Made by a program: the position numbers and the translations under genes
Shown here: positions 35,643 to 44,647 of the stretch, piece after piece
Position numbering within the stretch: position 1 is the stretch's first letter
How the letters are laid out: every line of letters begins with the position of its first letter
The notes under the pieces: generated by a model
Told to the model about the DNA's origin: nothing
The model's input: only the letters and a program-made list of their open reading frames with translations
Database searches by the model: none
Assembly (NCBI RefSeq): GCF_004348675.1
Contig: NZ_SMKN01000016.1
Span: 1-64,000, forward strand
Length of the DNA stretch: 64,000 nucleotides
From: Micromonospora sp. KC606
GTDB taxonomy: Bacteria > Actinomycetota > Actinomycetes > Mycobacteriales > Micromonosporaceae
Direction of reading: 5' to 3'

Positions 35643-36413
35643 ATGGAGAAGCGTGTCGCATTCGTCACCGGATCGGCCGGTGGCATCGGTGCCGCAATCG
35701 CCCGGCGGCTGGCCGAGGACGACATGGCGGTCGCACTGGTCGATCTCCCGTCGCTACGGCTGTCACAAGTCGCCGAGGTGCTGACCGACAAGGGAATGGT
35801 CGTCTGCACCGTGCCCGCCGACGTGTCGGACCGGGCGCAGGTCCGTGCCGCCGTCGCCGACGCCGAACGCCGGCTCGGTCCCATCGACGCGCTCGTGAAC
35901 GCTGCCGGCGTGCTGCGGCTCGGGAAGGTGGGCGAGTTGACCGACGACGACTGGGCCGCCACGTTCGCGGTCAACGCGTACGGCGTTTTCTGCACGTCGC
36001 AGGCCGTCGTGGAACGGATGGCGCCACGCGGGCGCGGCGCGGTCGTCACCGTTGCGTCGAACGCGGCGGGCACACCGCGGATGTCCATGGCCGCGTACTG
36101 TGCCTCCAAGTCGGCGGCGACGATGTTCACCAAGGTGCTGGGCCTGGAGATGGCGGAACACGGCATTCGGTGCAACGTGGTCGCGCCCGGGTCCACCGAC
36201 ACCCCCATGCTGCGCTCGATGTGGTCCGGCGGTAGCGGCCCCGAGACGGCCCTCGCCGGGTCGCCGGAGGCATACAAGGTGGGCATCCCGCTGCGAAAGC
36301 TGGCGTCCGCCGAAGACATCGCGGATGCCGTCGCGTTCCTGCTCTCCGATGCCGCCGGGCACATCACGATGCACAGCCTCACGGTCGACGGTGGCGCCGC
36401 GTTGGGTGCCTAG
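35643..36413 (+). CDS. EntA-like SDR, probable dihydro-hydroxyanthranilate dehydrogenase
   Basis: A 256-residue SDR closest in character to EntA/DhbA 2,3-dihydro-2,3-dihydroxybenzoate dehydrogenases: TGSAGGIGAAIARRL, LVDLPS after strand two (NAD-type), NAAGVLRLG, VASNAAG, AYCASKSA and the EntA-like NVVAPGSTDTPMLRSMW. Next to PhzE and PhzD, the sensible substrate is trans-2,3-dihydro-3-hydroxyanthranilate, oxidised to 3-hydroxyanthranilate, as proposed for diazepinomicin and benzoxazole pathways. The substrate is inferred from context. GGAGG lies seven bases before the ATG. First gene of the plus-strand cluster, divergent from the SARP gene. Confidence 0.87.
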   Translation: MEKRVAFVTGSAGGIGAAIARRLAEDDMAVALVDLPSLRLSQVAEVLTDKGMVVCTVPADVSDRAQVRAAVADAERRLGPIDALVNAAGVLRLGKVGELTDDDWAATFAVNAYGVFCTSQAVVERMAPRGRGAVVTVASNAAGTPRMSMAAYCASKSAATMFTKVLGLEMAEHGIRCNVVAPGSTDTPMLRSMWSGGSGPETALAGSPEAYKVGIPLRKLASAEDIADAVAFLLSDAAGHITMHSLTVDGGAALGA

Positions 36414-36445
36414 GTGCCGTACCGGTTCCCATAGAGGAGAAGAAC

Positions 36446-38398
36446 ATGGGTGAACTGTCAGCCGCCGGTACGGCCTTCGCCACCGACGCCCGGGAGGGTT
36501 CGGTGAGCGCGGCCGAGGCGGAGCTGTCCCTGCTGGACCGCGTCCTGTCCGCGGAACCACCTCCCTTCGCGCTGGTGTACCGGCCGGAACGGGGCGGCAC
36601 GGAATGGGTCGATGTGATGGTGGGCGAGGTTGGCACACCCGAGACGCTTGCGGAGGTGCCGCTGCCGCCGGCCGGCGGCACCGGTCCCAGCCAGGACGTG
36701 CTGGTCCTGATCCCCTTCCGGCAGATCGCCGAGCGCGGGTTCGAGTGCGTCGACGACGGCACACCGCTGGTTTCCATGGCCGTCAGGGAACACGCGCGGC
36801 TGCCACTCTCCGCGGTCCTGGACCGGCTCCCGCGACTGCGGAACCGGTTTCTCAACGAACACTTCGACATCGCCGACGACGAGTACGAGCGGATTGTCCG
36901 GCGGGTGATCACGGACGAGATCGGTACGGGCGAGGGCGCCAACTTCGTCGTGCGACGCTCCTTCGTCGCCGACATCGCGGACTACTCGCCCGGCCACGCG
37001 CTCGCCTGGTTCCGGCGCCTGGCACGGCTCGAAAAGAACGCCTACTGGACGTTCATCGTGCACACCGGCAAGGGCACCCTGCTCGGGGCCAGCCCGGAGC
37101 GCCACGTCAGCTGGTACGACGGCACCGCGGTGATGAACCCGATCAGCGGCACCTATCGGTACCCCGAATCGGGGCCGTCACTGCTGGGCGTGCTCGATTT
37201 CCTGGCCGACCGCAAGGAGGCGGACGAGCTGTACATGGTAATGGACGAGGAGCTGAAGATGATGGCCCGAATCTGCGACAGCGGCGTCCGGGCAGTCGGT
37301 CCCTTCCTGCGTGAGATGGCGAACCTGGCGCACACGGAGTACTTCCTCGAAGGTCGCAGTGCCCGTGACCCGCGCGAGATCCTGCGGGAGACGATGTTCG
37401 CCCCAACGGTGACCGGCAGCCCACTGGAGAGCGCATGCCGCGTGATCGGTCGGTACGAGCCGAAGGGACGCGGTTACTACAGCGGCGTCGCGGCACTCAT
37501 CGGGAGGGACTCCTCGGGCGCACGCACGATGGACTCGGCCATCCTCATCCGAACTGCCGACATCGACGTGAACGGACGGGTGCACATCGGCGTCGGCGCC
37601 ACCCTGGTACGCCACTCGGACGCCTCAACCGAGGCCGACGAGACCCGGGTGAAGGCCGCGGCGCTCATCGCGGCGGCCGACGACGAGCCCCAGCCGCTCG
37701 CCGAGCATCCACAGGTGCGGACGGCCCTCGCGGACCGGAACTCGCTCATCGCGGGGTTCTGGCTGACCGAGGACGCGCAACGGCATCGTCCGGAGCCGGC
37801 CCTCGACGGTCGTCGCCTGCTCGTGGTGGACGCCGAGGACACGTTCACCTCCATGATCGGGCAGCAGTTGCAGGCGATGGGATGCGTGGTGACGGTGCGG
37901 CGCTTCGACGAACCGTACGATCTGGACGGCTACGACGCGGTCGTCATGGGTCCCGGGCCCGGTGATCCACGCGTCACCGACCATCCCAAGATTCGCCAGC
38001 TGCGGTCGACGGTGTGCGAGCTGCTCGCCCGGCGTCGCCCGTTCCTCGCCGTCTGCCTCAGCCACCAGGTGCTGAGCCGGGAACTGGGGCTTCCGCTGCA
38101 CCGGCGCGGCGTGCCAAGCCAGGGCGTCCAGCGCGAGATCGACCTGTTCGGCCGTACCGAGCGGGTGGGTTTCTACAACACGTTCGTGGCCCAGAGCACC
38201 CACGACGAGGTCGACTGCGCCGGGATCGGCACCGTCGAGGTCAGCCGGGACCCGCGGACCGGTGAGGTGCACGCGCTGCGCGGGCCCCACTTCGCCTCGT
38301 TGCAGTTCCACGCCGAGTCGGTCCTCACCCAGGACGGTCCCCGAATTCTCGGCTCGCTCCTCTCCTCGCTGCTGCCCCGACGCGTCCGTCGAAGGTGA
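36446..38398 (+). CDS. phzE: PhzE-type 2-amino-2-deoxyisochorismate synthase
   Basis: A 650-residue fusion. The N-terminal chorismate-binding domain spans to about residue 420 (NPISGTYRYPESG, DEELKMMARICDSGVRAVGPF, TVTGSPLESACRVI, GRGYYSGVAAL, RTADIDVNGRVHIGVGATLV). A C-terminal class I glutamine amidotransferase has the oxyanion region MGPGPGDP, nucleophile Cys in FLAVCLSHQVL and His/Glu in LQFHAESVLT. This order and length fit PhzE, which turns chorismate plus glutamine into ADIC, rather than separate TrpE/TrpG. The ATG has GAGGAGAA upstream and sits 32 bases after the EntA-like gene. Confidence 0.93.
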   Translation: MGELSAAGTAFATDAREGSVSAAEAELSLLDRVLSAEPPPFALVYRPERGGTEWVDVMVGEVGTPETLAEVPLPPAGGTGPSQDVLVLIPFRQIAERGFECVDDGTPLVSMAVREHARLPLSAVLDRLPRLRNRFLNEHFDIADDEYERIVRRVITDEIGTGEGANFVVRRSFVADIADYSPGHALAWFRRLARLEKNAYWTFIVHTGKGTLLGASPERHVSWYDGTAVMNPISGTYRYPESGPSLLGVLDFLADRKEADELYMVMDEELKMMARICDSGVRAVGPFLREMANLAHTEYFLEGRSARDPREILRETMFAPTVTGSPLESACRVIGRYEPKGRGYYSGVAALIGRDSSGARTMDSAILIRTADIDVNGRVHIGVGATLVRHSDASTEADETRVKAAALIAAADDEPQPLAEHPQVRTALADRNSLIAGFWLTEDAQRHRPEPALDGRRLLVVDAEDTFTSMIGQQLQAMGCVVTVRRFDEPYDLDGYDAVVMGPGPGDPRVTDHPKIRQLRSTVCELLARRRPFLAVCLSHQVLSRELGLPLHRRGVPSQGVQREIDLFGRTERVGFYNTFVAQSTHDEVDCAGIGTVEVSRDPRTGEVHALRGPHFASLQFHAESVLTQDGPRILGSLLSSLLPRRVRRR

Positions 38399-38563
38399 TG
38401 TCGATGCGTTGGGCCCGCTCTTTCGGCCTGGACCGGCGTTTTCGGCCTTGTCCGGTTGGGTCCAAACTCAACACCGCGAGGTAGACGCGCTTGAGCGCCG
38501 CGGCGAACTCAGGAACCGATCGTTTGTACAGTCCCCCGAACGGAGGGCCACTGGCCGCCACGC
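38385..38563 (-). mobile_element. C-terminal scrap of IS256-family transposase
   Basis: The minus strand reads EFAAALKRVYLAVLSLDP, TGQGRKR and IDITFDGRVG, the typical C-terminus of IS256/Mutator transposases (ALKxxYLAxxSLDPTGxGRxRW, then NAFxITFDGRL). No ends or upstream part remain. It slightly overlaps the 3' end of phzE and sits between phzE and the DAHP synthase gene. The rest of the 38399-38772 gap holds no gene. Confidence 0.6.
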
Positions 38564-38772
38564 CCGCCCGGTAAACACCACCAACACAACGACAAGCATC
38601 GACCCGGCCCTAATTCTGTAGGCGAGCGTGCGCGACAAATTCCGCCGCCGCCCGACCGGCTCTCCGGCTCACCTGACGAATTATCCGACGAGGATTTGCG
38701 GCGCCCGACGAGCGGTCAAAGACTTGGAATGCCGAAAGCGAAACAGTTACCGAACGGATCCGGGGGATCGCC

Positions 38773-39987
38773 GTGCTTGCCACACAACTGTCTCTGGACG
38801 GATCTGTCGACGCCGTCGAAGGCGTCATACCCGGCAGGGACCTGGGGCCGGCCCTGCAGCAGCCAGAGTGGAGCGACGAGTCGCTGGTCCGGCGGGTGCG
38901 CGAGACGCTGGCCGCCCGCCCCGGCCTGGTCGACGGCCGGGACGTGGACACCTTGCGTTCCCTGCTGGCCGTCGTCGCCGCGGGTGGCGCGGCGGTGATC
39001 CAGGCCGGCGACTGCGCCGAGGACCCCGCCGAGTGCACCCCCGGTTACGTGGAACGCAAGGCCGGGCTGCTGGACTCGCTCGCGGGCACCTTGAGAATGA
39101 ACATCGCCAAGCCGGTGCTGCGGGTGGGCCGGATTGCGGGCCAGTTCGCCAAGCCTCGCTCGAGCCCCACGGAGCGGGTCGGGGAGTCCGAGCTGCCGGT
39201 GTACCGCGGCCACATGGTGAACGGCCCCGAACCCGATCCAGAAATCCGGCGGCCGGATCCCCGGCGGATACTCAGCGCGTACCGGGCAGCCAGCGCGGTC
39301 ATGGACCACCTCGGCTGGCCGGGCCGTAACCACGAACACCACATCGGTCCGGCGGTGTGGACCAGCCACGAGGCACTGCTGCTCGACTACGAGATTCCCC
39401 TGGTGCGCAAGCTCGAGGACGGCAGGCTGTTGCTCGCCTCCACCCACTGGCCGTGGCTGGGCGACCGCACCCGCCAGCCGGACGGCGCCCACGTCGCCCT
39501 GCTCTCGCGGGTCGTCAATCCGGTGGCCTGCAAGGTCGGGCCCAGGATGACGGCAGGCGAGCTCCTCGCCCTCTGCGACCGGCTCGACCCCCGACGGGAA
39601 CCGGGGCGACTCACGCTGATCGCCAGGATGGGAGCCGACATCGTCGGCGACCGCCTGCCGGCACTGGTGTCCGCGGCCCGCGCAGCCGGGCATCCGACGA
39701 TCTGGCTGTGCGACCCCATGCACGGCAACACGGTAGGGACGCCGGACGGATTCAAGACCCGTTCGGTGCGGACGATTACCGAGGAGGTGCTCCGCTTCCA
39801 GGTCGCCGTCCGTACCGCCGGAGGCGTCGCGGGCGGCCTCCATCTGGAGACGACCCCCGACGACGTGACCGAATGCGTGCGGTCTGACTCCGACGTCGAG
39901 AACGTCCGGCACAACTACACCAGTTTCTGCGACCCCCGGCTCAATCCCGCGCAGGCGCTCTCCGTGGTCTCGGCATGGCACAGGTGA
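38773..39987 (+). CDS. phzC: Class II DAHP synthase (PhzC-like)
   Basis: A 404-residue plant-type 3-deoxy-D-arabino-heptulosonate-7-phosphate synthase. It has metal- and PEP-binding motifs [32 protein letters not shown], the second Arg/Lys region [29 protein letters not shown] and [13 protein letters not shown]. It feeds erythrose-4-phosphate and PEP into the shikimate pathway. Being about 60 residues shorter than primary-metabolism enzymes such as mycobacterial AroG, it probably lacks allosteric parts, as expected for a pathway-dedicated copy. GTG start with GGGGGA upstream. Confidence 0.92.
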   Translation: MLATQLSLDGSVDAVEGVIPGRDLGPALQQPEWSDESLVRRVRETLAARPGLVDGRDVDTLRSLLAVVAAGGAAVIQAGDCAEDPAECTPGYVERKAGLLDSLAGTLRMNIAKPVLRVGRIAGQFAKPRSSPTERVGESELPVYRGHMVNGPEPDPEIRRPDPRRILSAYRAASAVMDHLGWPGRNHEHHIGPAVWTSHEALLLDYEIPLVRKLEDGRLLLASTHWPWLGDRTRQPDGAHVALLSRVVNPVACKVGPRMTAGELLALCDRLDPRREPGRLTLIARMGADIVGDRLPALVSAARAAGHPTIWLCDPMHGNTVGTPDGFKTRSVRTITEEVLRFQVAVRTAGGVAGGLHLETTPDDVTECVRSDSDVENVRHNYTSFCDPRLNPAQALSVVSAWHR

Positions 39988-40046
39988 GACTTACGGCAGG
40001 ACATCGAACGCGGTGTTCGACAGATTTCCATGGAAAGGAGAGATCT

Positions 40047-40670
40047 ATGGCGGGCATTCCGGCGATTGCGCCTTACTCGATGCCGACGGCGGATGAGCTG
40101 CCCGACAACGTCGCGCAGTGGGTTGCCGAACCCCGGCGCGCGGCTTTGCTCATCCATGACATGCAGCGATACTTCCTCCGCCCGCTGCCGGAGAGCGTCC
40201 GGCACGAGCTCGTCCGCAATGTGGTTCTCCTGAGGCAGAGGTGCACCGCGCTCGGCATGCCGGTCGCCTACACGGCGCAGCCCGGCGACATGACGCAGGA
40301 GCAACGCGGCCTGCTCAAGGACTTCTGGGGCACCGGCATGACCACGACACCCGCCGACCGGGAGATCGTCGAGCCGCTCGCACCCACCACCGACGACTGG
40401 ATGTTCACCAAATGGCGCTACAGCGCCTTCTTCCGCTCCCACCTGCTGCAACGACTGCGTGCGGCCGGCCGGGACCAGCTCGTCATCTGTGGCGTGTACG
40501 GGCACGTCGGTGTCCTGATGACCGCGATCGAGGCATTTTCCAACGACATCCAGCCGTTCCTCGTCGCGGACGCCATCGCTGACTTCTCCGCCGACCATCA
40601 CCGCATGACCATCGACTACGCAGCCCACCGCTGTGCGGTGCTCACCACCGTGGCAGAGATTCTGGCCTGA
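40047..40670 (+). CDS. phzD: PhzD-type isochorismatase
   Basis: A 207-residue isochorismatase-family hydrolase, the same length as Pseudomonas PhzD. The residues known to matter in PhzD fall at the same numbers: Asp38 ([10 protein letters not shown]), Lys122 ([10 protein letters not shown]) and Tyr151 (ICGVYGHVG) in place of the cysteine of amidohydrolase relatives. Other family marks are [15 protein letters not shown] and [11 protein letters not shown]. It should hydrolyse ADIC to 2,3-dihydro-3-hydroxyanthranilate and pyruvate. AAGGAGAG precedes the ATG. It follows the DAHP synthase by 59 bases. Confidence 0.94.
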   Translation: MAGIPAIAPYSMPTADELPDNVAQWVAEPRRAALLIHDMQRYFLRPLPESVRHELVRNVVLLRQRCTALGMPVAYTAQPGDMTQEQRGLLKDFWGTGMTTTPADREIVEPLAPTTDDWMFTKWRYSAFFRSHLLQRLRAAGRDQLVICGVYGHVGVLMTAIEAFSNDIQPFLVADAIADFSADHHRMTIDYAAHRCAVLTTVAEILA

Positions 40671-40723
40671 CAAAGCCAACGCGGACGTGGCCGACCGCAC
40701 CCGGGCCGGCACCGCCCGCGCCC

Positions 40724-40826
40724 GAACCTGACAGACCTGCCCGGCCCGGGCCGACGACGGGCGCCCGACCTGGAATCTGTCGACAGGTGCGGGCACCGCC
40801 CGGATCGACATGATGGGGAGAACGAC
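40724..40826 (+). promoter_or_regulatory. Glycosyltransferase promoter region, copy 2
   Basis: GAACCTGACAGA at 40724-40735 is followed by GACCTGGAATCTG and TGCGGGCACCGCCCG, then TGGGGAGA before the ATG. The whole block is repeated upstream of the truncated gene at 28785. The 12-base core also occurs upstream of the MDR gene (51335-51346, minus strand). It suggests the glycosyltransferase gene has its own promoter despite following phzD. Confidence 0.5.
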
Positions 40827-41993
40827 ATGGCAACGTTCCTGTGGGCGTGCTACGACGGTGGCGGCAACATGCCGTACGGGCTCGGCGTAGCCCGTGCGCT
40901 GGCGCGACGGGGTCACCGCGTGGTCTTCGCCGGCCGCCCGGAGATGACGCGCAAGGTCCGGCCGACCGAGTTCGATGCCGTCGAGCTGCGCCAGGCGTAC
41001 GCGAACGCCGACCGCTACCAGGACGATCCGCGTGGTCGCACGCTGGCGTACCTCACCTCGCCCGCCGTCGCCGAGGAACTGCTCGCGGTCGCCGCCGCGG
41101 AGCGCCCCGACGCGGTCGTGATCGACTCGAACTTCGGCGGCGCACTGGCGGTGGCACCGCGCTTCGGCGTGCCCACCGCGGTGATCCTGCACTCCTTCCT
41201 ACGCCGGACCCTGGGTAGCTGGCGAACGATGATGCGCCACCAGAGCCAAACCCGAGTGTCCCTCGGCTTCGAGCCGTTGCCCGAGTTGGACGAACTGTTC
41301 GGCGCCCGGGATTTGTTCATGGTCAACGCGATCGACGAGTTTGACGGCCCGGTGGGCAACCCCTGGCCCAACGTCCGCTACGGCGGTCCTGTCCTCGAGG
41401 ACGACACCCAGTGCCGCCCGTACGAGCTGCCGTGGGCACCCGACGACCCGACCCCACTGGTGCTGGTCAGCTTCACCACCGACGAGCTCCAGAACTCGGT
41501 CACCAAGTTGCAACGCACGCTCGACGCACTCGCCGCGCTGCCGGTCCACGTGCTCGCCACGACCGGCACGGTCGACCCGGGCCGGATCACCGTACCGGCC
41601 AACGCCCGCGCCGTCGCGTTCGCGACGCACGGTCCACTCATGAGACGGGCCTCGCTCGTGGTCAACCACGCCGGCTACGGCACGGTCATGCGTGCGCTCA
41701 CCCACGGCGTCGGCATCCTGTGCCTCACCGGGCAAGCCGAGGACCAGCGGGTCATCGCCTTCGACCAGCCGCCCACCGCCGAGTTCGTCGAGGAGCACCG
41801 GGTCGGGCTGAGCGTGGCGGCCACGGCGAGCGTGGCGAAGATCCGGGCAGCCGCGCGAAGGATGCTCGACGAGCCCGACTTCCGGTCCAACGCGCGGCGA
41901 CTGGGCACCCTGGTCCTGGACAGCCAGGGGGCGGACGCCGCGGCGCGGCACCTCACCGCGCTGACCGATCGGGTCACGGCCGATTCGAACTGA
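40827..41993 (+). CDS. MGT-type glycosyltransferase (GT1, GT-B fold)
   Basis: A 388-residue macrolide/natural-product-type glycosyltransferase. The N-terminal acceptor domain starts TFLWACYDGGGNMPYGLGVA; the C-terminal donor domain carries a variant of the family signature, HGPLMRRASLVVNHAGYGTVM with GILCLTGQAEDQ, where HAGYGT replaces the usual HGGxGT. The likely job is to attach a sugar to the aromatic product, masking its phenol. No deoxysugar biosynthesis genes are nearby, so a common NDP-sugar is the likely donor. The 5' end is duplicated at 28785. A strong terminator follows. Confidence 0.9.
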   Translation: MATFLWACYDGGGNMPYGLGVARALARRGHRVVFAGRPEMTRKVRPTEFDAVELRQAYANADRYQDDPRGRTLAYLTSPAVAEELLAVAAAERPDAVVIDSNFGGALAVAPRFGVPTAVILHSFLRRTLGSWRTMMRHQSQTRVSLGFEPLPELDELFGARDLFMVNAIDEFDGPVGNPWPNVRYGGPVLEDDTQCRPYELPWAPDDPTPLVLVSFTTDELQNSVTKLQRTLDALAALPVHVLATTGTVDPGRITVPANARAVAFATHGPLMRRASLVVNHAGYGTVMRALTHGVGILCLTGQAEDQRVIAFDQPPTAEFVEEHRVGLSVAATASVAKIRAAARRMLDEPDFRSNARRLGTLVLDSQGADAAARHLTALTDRVTADSN

Positions 41994-41995
41994 CC

Positions 41996-42041
41996 CGTCG
42001 TCACGGCCGGGCGGCGACGCAGACGCCCGGCCGTGACGACG
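41996..42041. terminator. Bidirectional terminator, 18-bp perfect stem
   Basis: CGTCGTCACGGCCGGGCG (41996-42013) pairs perfectly with 42024-42041 around a 10-base loop. It sits between the converging glycosyltransferase gene and the nitrite-reductase-like flavoprotein gene and can end transcription from both sides. Confidence 0.85.
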
Positions 42042-42077
42042 TCCGGAGCCGTCGCGCAATCATGAGCTGCTGGGCCG

Positions 42078-43289
42078 TCAGGAGCGGGCGCGCAGCAGGT
42101 ATTCGGGCGCGGCCGGCAGCCGGTGGCCAATCAGCGGGCGCAGCACCGGATAGGCTGCGGCGTCGCCGACGAGCACCCCGCCGAGCAAGGTCGCGTCGTC
42201 GGCGGCGAGCACCAGCCGTGCGTACGTACCAGCATCCTCGTCGGCGTAGACGAGATCCCACGCGCCCTCGGTCCGCCCGTGCGCGTCGCCGAAGCTCGCG
42301 ACGTCGACGCCGAATAATTTGAGCTTCGTCGACATGTCAGCACCCGGGAAGGCCGCGTCGCCCTGACCGAGCAGCACCGCCGCGACCGCGTCCGCCATGC
42401 GGTAACCGGGAACCACCAGGCCGTAGACGCGACCGTTCACTGCGGCGCACTCGCCGACCGCCCAGATGTGCGGGTCCGGCGTACGGCAACGGTCGTCCAC
42501 GAGGAAGCCGCCGCGCTCGCCCCGGGGCAGCCCGGCGCCGTCGGCGAGGTCGTCCCGGGCACGCACCCCGGCGGAGAAGACGACCACGTCCGCCTCGATG
42601 GTGCTGCCGTCGGACAGCTTCACCGCCCGGACCCGCCCGTCTGCGCCGGCCTCCACGCGCTGCGTGGCGACCCCGCAGTGCGCCGTGATGCCGACCCTAC
42701 CGACGAGGTCGCCGAGCAACCGTCCGGCGTCCGGGTCGATTTGCGCCGGCATGAGGTGCGGGGCCATCTCCACGACCCGCGGCCGCATGCCGAGCAGCCG
42801 CAGCGCGTTGGCCGCCTCGAGGCCGAGCAGCCCTCCCCCGATCACGACGCCCGGCCGGTCCGGCGCCGCCGCGGCCCGGAGGAGGTCCAGGTCGTCGAGC
42901 GTCCGGTAGACGAAACACCCGGGCAGGTCACGCCCCGGGATCGGAGGCACGAACGGCCGCGAACCGGTCGCCAGGACCAGGGCGTCATAGCGCACGGAGG
43001 CACCGTCGGACGTGGTCACCAGGCAGGCGACCCGGTCCACGTGGGTGACTCGGACCCCGAACCGCCACTCGACCAGCGAATCGTGCAACAGGTCGTGTCC
43101 CAGCAGGGTGAGATCATGCGCGCTCTTGCCATCCAGATAGGACGAGAGTGCCGTCCGGTCATAGGCCGGGCGATTCTCCTCGCCGAGCACCACGACCCGC
43201 CACCGGCCCGCGGTATCGCGGGAGCGCAGCTCCTGCACCAGCCGGTGGCCGACCATGCCGTGGCCGACCACGACGAGCACCGCGGTCAC
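42078..43289 (-). CDS. NirB-like FAD/NAD(P)H reductase lacking the siroheme domain
   Basis: A 403-residue flavoprotein resembling the N-terminal half of nitrite reductase NirB: VVVGHGMVGHRLVQEL (FAD), YDALVLATGSRPFVPPIPG, GGGLLGLEAANALRLLG (NAD) and HIWAVGECAAVNG. A full NirB has about 830 residues with iron-sulfur and siroheme domains; here the protein stops after the reductase part and no such domains follow. It could pass electrons to the nitrate reductase upstream. GTG start overlapping the preceding stop (GTGA at 43286-43289), last gene of the run. Confidence 0.85.
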   Translation of the reverse strand: MTAVLVVVGHGMVGHRLVQELRSRDTAGRWRVVVLGEENRPAYDRTALSSYLDGKSAHDLTLLGHDLLHDSLVEWRFGVRVTHVDRVACLVTTSDGASVRYDALVLATGSRPFVPPIPGRDLPGCFVYRTLDDLDLLRAAAAPDRPGVVIGGGLLGLEAANALRLLGMRPRVVEMAPHLMPAQIDPDAGRLLGDLVGRVGITAHCGVATQRVEAGADGRVRAVKLSDGSTIEADVVVFSAGVRARDDLADGAGLPRGERGGFLVDDRCRTPDPHIWAVGECAAVNGRVYGLVVPGYRMADAVAAVLLGQGDAAFPGADMSTKLKLFGVDVASFGDAHGRTEGAWDLVYADEDAGTYARLVLAADDATLLGGVLVGDAAAYPVLRPLIGHRLPAAPEYLLRARS

Positions 43290-44647
43290 CGCAGCGCCTC
43301 GCAGATCCGCCGCACCACGTCGACGCATCGGCCGCAGCCGGTGGTGGCCCGGGTGGCGGTTGCCAGCGCGCCGACATCCCGGGCGCCCCACTCATGCCAC
43401 GCATCGTGCAGGGCCTGCTTGGTGACGTTGTTGCACATGCAGATCACCGCCTCAGCCGGCATCTCGTAGTCGGGGTCGTCGCACCCGGCGGCGCCGAGCA
43501 GGAGGCCGAGCATGCCGCCGGGCAGCGGCGTGTCCCGGTCGTACAGCTGGGTGAGTGCGGCGGCGGCATGTGGCAGGCCCACCACCACCGCCCGGGCGAC
43601 CCGCTCGTGCCGCAGGGTCACGCGGGCGTACCGGCCACGCACCGGATCGGACAGCAGGACGGTCTGCCCGTCCGGGACATCGGTTGGGCCGATCGCGGCG
43701 ACATCGACGCCGCCGGCGCACAGGCGGGTGAGCGGGCGGCTGGGCCGGTGCCGAGCGGGCTCGCCGGTCAGCACGGCGGCCAACGTGTCGGCCTGCTCCC
43801 AGGCGACGGTGACCCGGCCGGCAACGACGCCGTCGAGCTCCGCGCAGTCGCCGATCGCGGAGATGCGGGGATCGCTCGTCCGCAGCCGCGCGTCCACCAC
43901 CACGCCGTGCCGCACCTCGAGGCCGGCGCGGCGGGCCAGCCGGGTGTCCGGCTCGGCGCCGACGCAGAGCAGCAGCACGTCGGCGGGCAGGCGCCGGCCG
44001 TCCGCCAGCCGGAGGACGCCGCGCCGGTATTCGACCGCCCGACCGTCCAGCAGCACCTCGACCCTGGCCGACTCCAGGTGCCGGACGAGCATGCCGCCCG
44101 CGGCCGGGTCCAGCTGGCGGTTCATCGGGGCAGGGTGGCAATGCACGAGAGACACCGCTCGACCGGCTGCACGTAGCGCCGCGGCCACCTCGACACCCAG
44201 CACGCCGGCGCCCAGCACGACGACGCGCCCGGCGGGCAGATTCGTGCAATCATCCAGCGCCCGGACCACCCGCACCCGCGGGTGCGGCCGCCCGTCGACG
44301 CGCCGCAGGCCGGCGACGGCGGGCACCCGGGCACGCGCGCCCGTGGCCAGGACCAGATGGTCGTACGGGTAGCCGTGCCCATCGCCGGTTAGCACCAACC
44401 GCCGCCGGCGGTCCACGGCGACCGCCGTGACCCCGAGGCGCACGTCGGCGGTTCCCGGCGGCCCGGGCAGCGCCACCGCGGCCGGTGGCAGCACGCCGGC
44501 CAGCACGGACGGCAGCAGTACCCGGTTGTAGGCGGCGACCGGTTCCGCGCCGAGCACGGTGATCGTCCCGCGGTAGCCCCGCCGGTGCGCCTGGCCGACG
44601 AACCGGTGTGCGGCCGGGCCGTTGCCCACGATGAGCAGCCTGGTCAC
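43286..44647 (-). CDS. NasB-like FAD reductase with [2Fe-2S] BFD domain
   Basis: A 453-residue electron-transfer protein for assimilatory nitrate reductase. The FAD/NAD(P)H oxidoreductase core has LLIVGNGPAAHRFV, YDHLVLATGARARVP, VVVLGAGVLGVEVAAALRA and RISAIGDCAELDG. A C-terminal BFD-like cluster domain has cysteines in VICMCNNVTKQ and TGCGRCVDVV. The GTG start at 44647 overlaps the nitrate reductase stop (GTGA). It is the natural NAD(P)H-linked donor for the catalytic subunit encoded just upstream. Confidence 0.87.
   Translation of the reverse strand: MTRLLIVGNGPAAHRFVGQAHRRGYRGTITVLGAEPVAAYNRVLLPSVLAGVLPPAAVALPGPPGTADVRLGVTAVAVDRRRRLVLTGDGHGYPYDHLVLATGARARVPAVAGLRRVDGRPHPRVRVVRALDDCTNLPAGRVVVLGAGVLGVEVAAALRAAGRAVSLVHCHPAPMNRQLDPAAGGMLVRHLESARVEVLLDGRAVEYRRGVLRLADGRRLPADVLLLCVGAEPDTRLARRAGLEVRHGVVVDARLRTSDPRISAIGDCAELDGVVAGRVTVAWEQADTLAAVLTGEPARHRPSRPLTRLCAGGVDVAAIGPTDVPDGQTVLLSDPVRGRYARVTLRHERVARAVVVGLPHAAAALTQLYDRDTPLPGGMLGLLLGAAGCDDPDYEMPAEAVICMCNNVTKQALHDAWHEWGARDVGALATATRATTGCGRCVDVVRRICEALR

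Noticed and set aside
28676..40826. Whether the two glycosyltransferase promoter copies are ends of a transposon
   Set aside because: They are direct repeats that include coding sequence and have no terminal inverted repeats or target duplications, so a duplication or recombination event explains them better.
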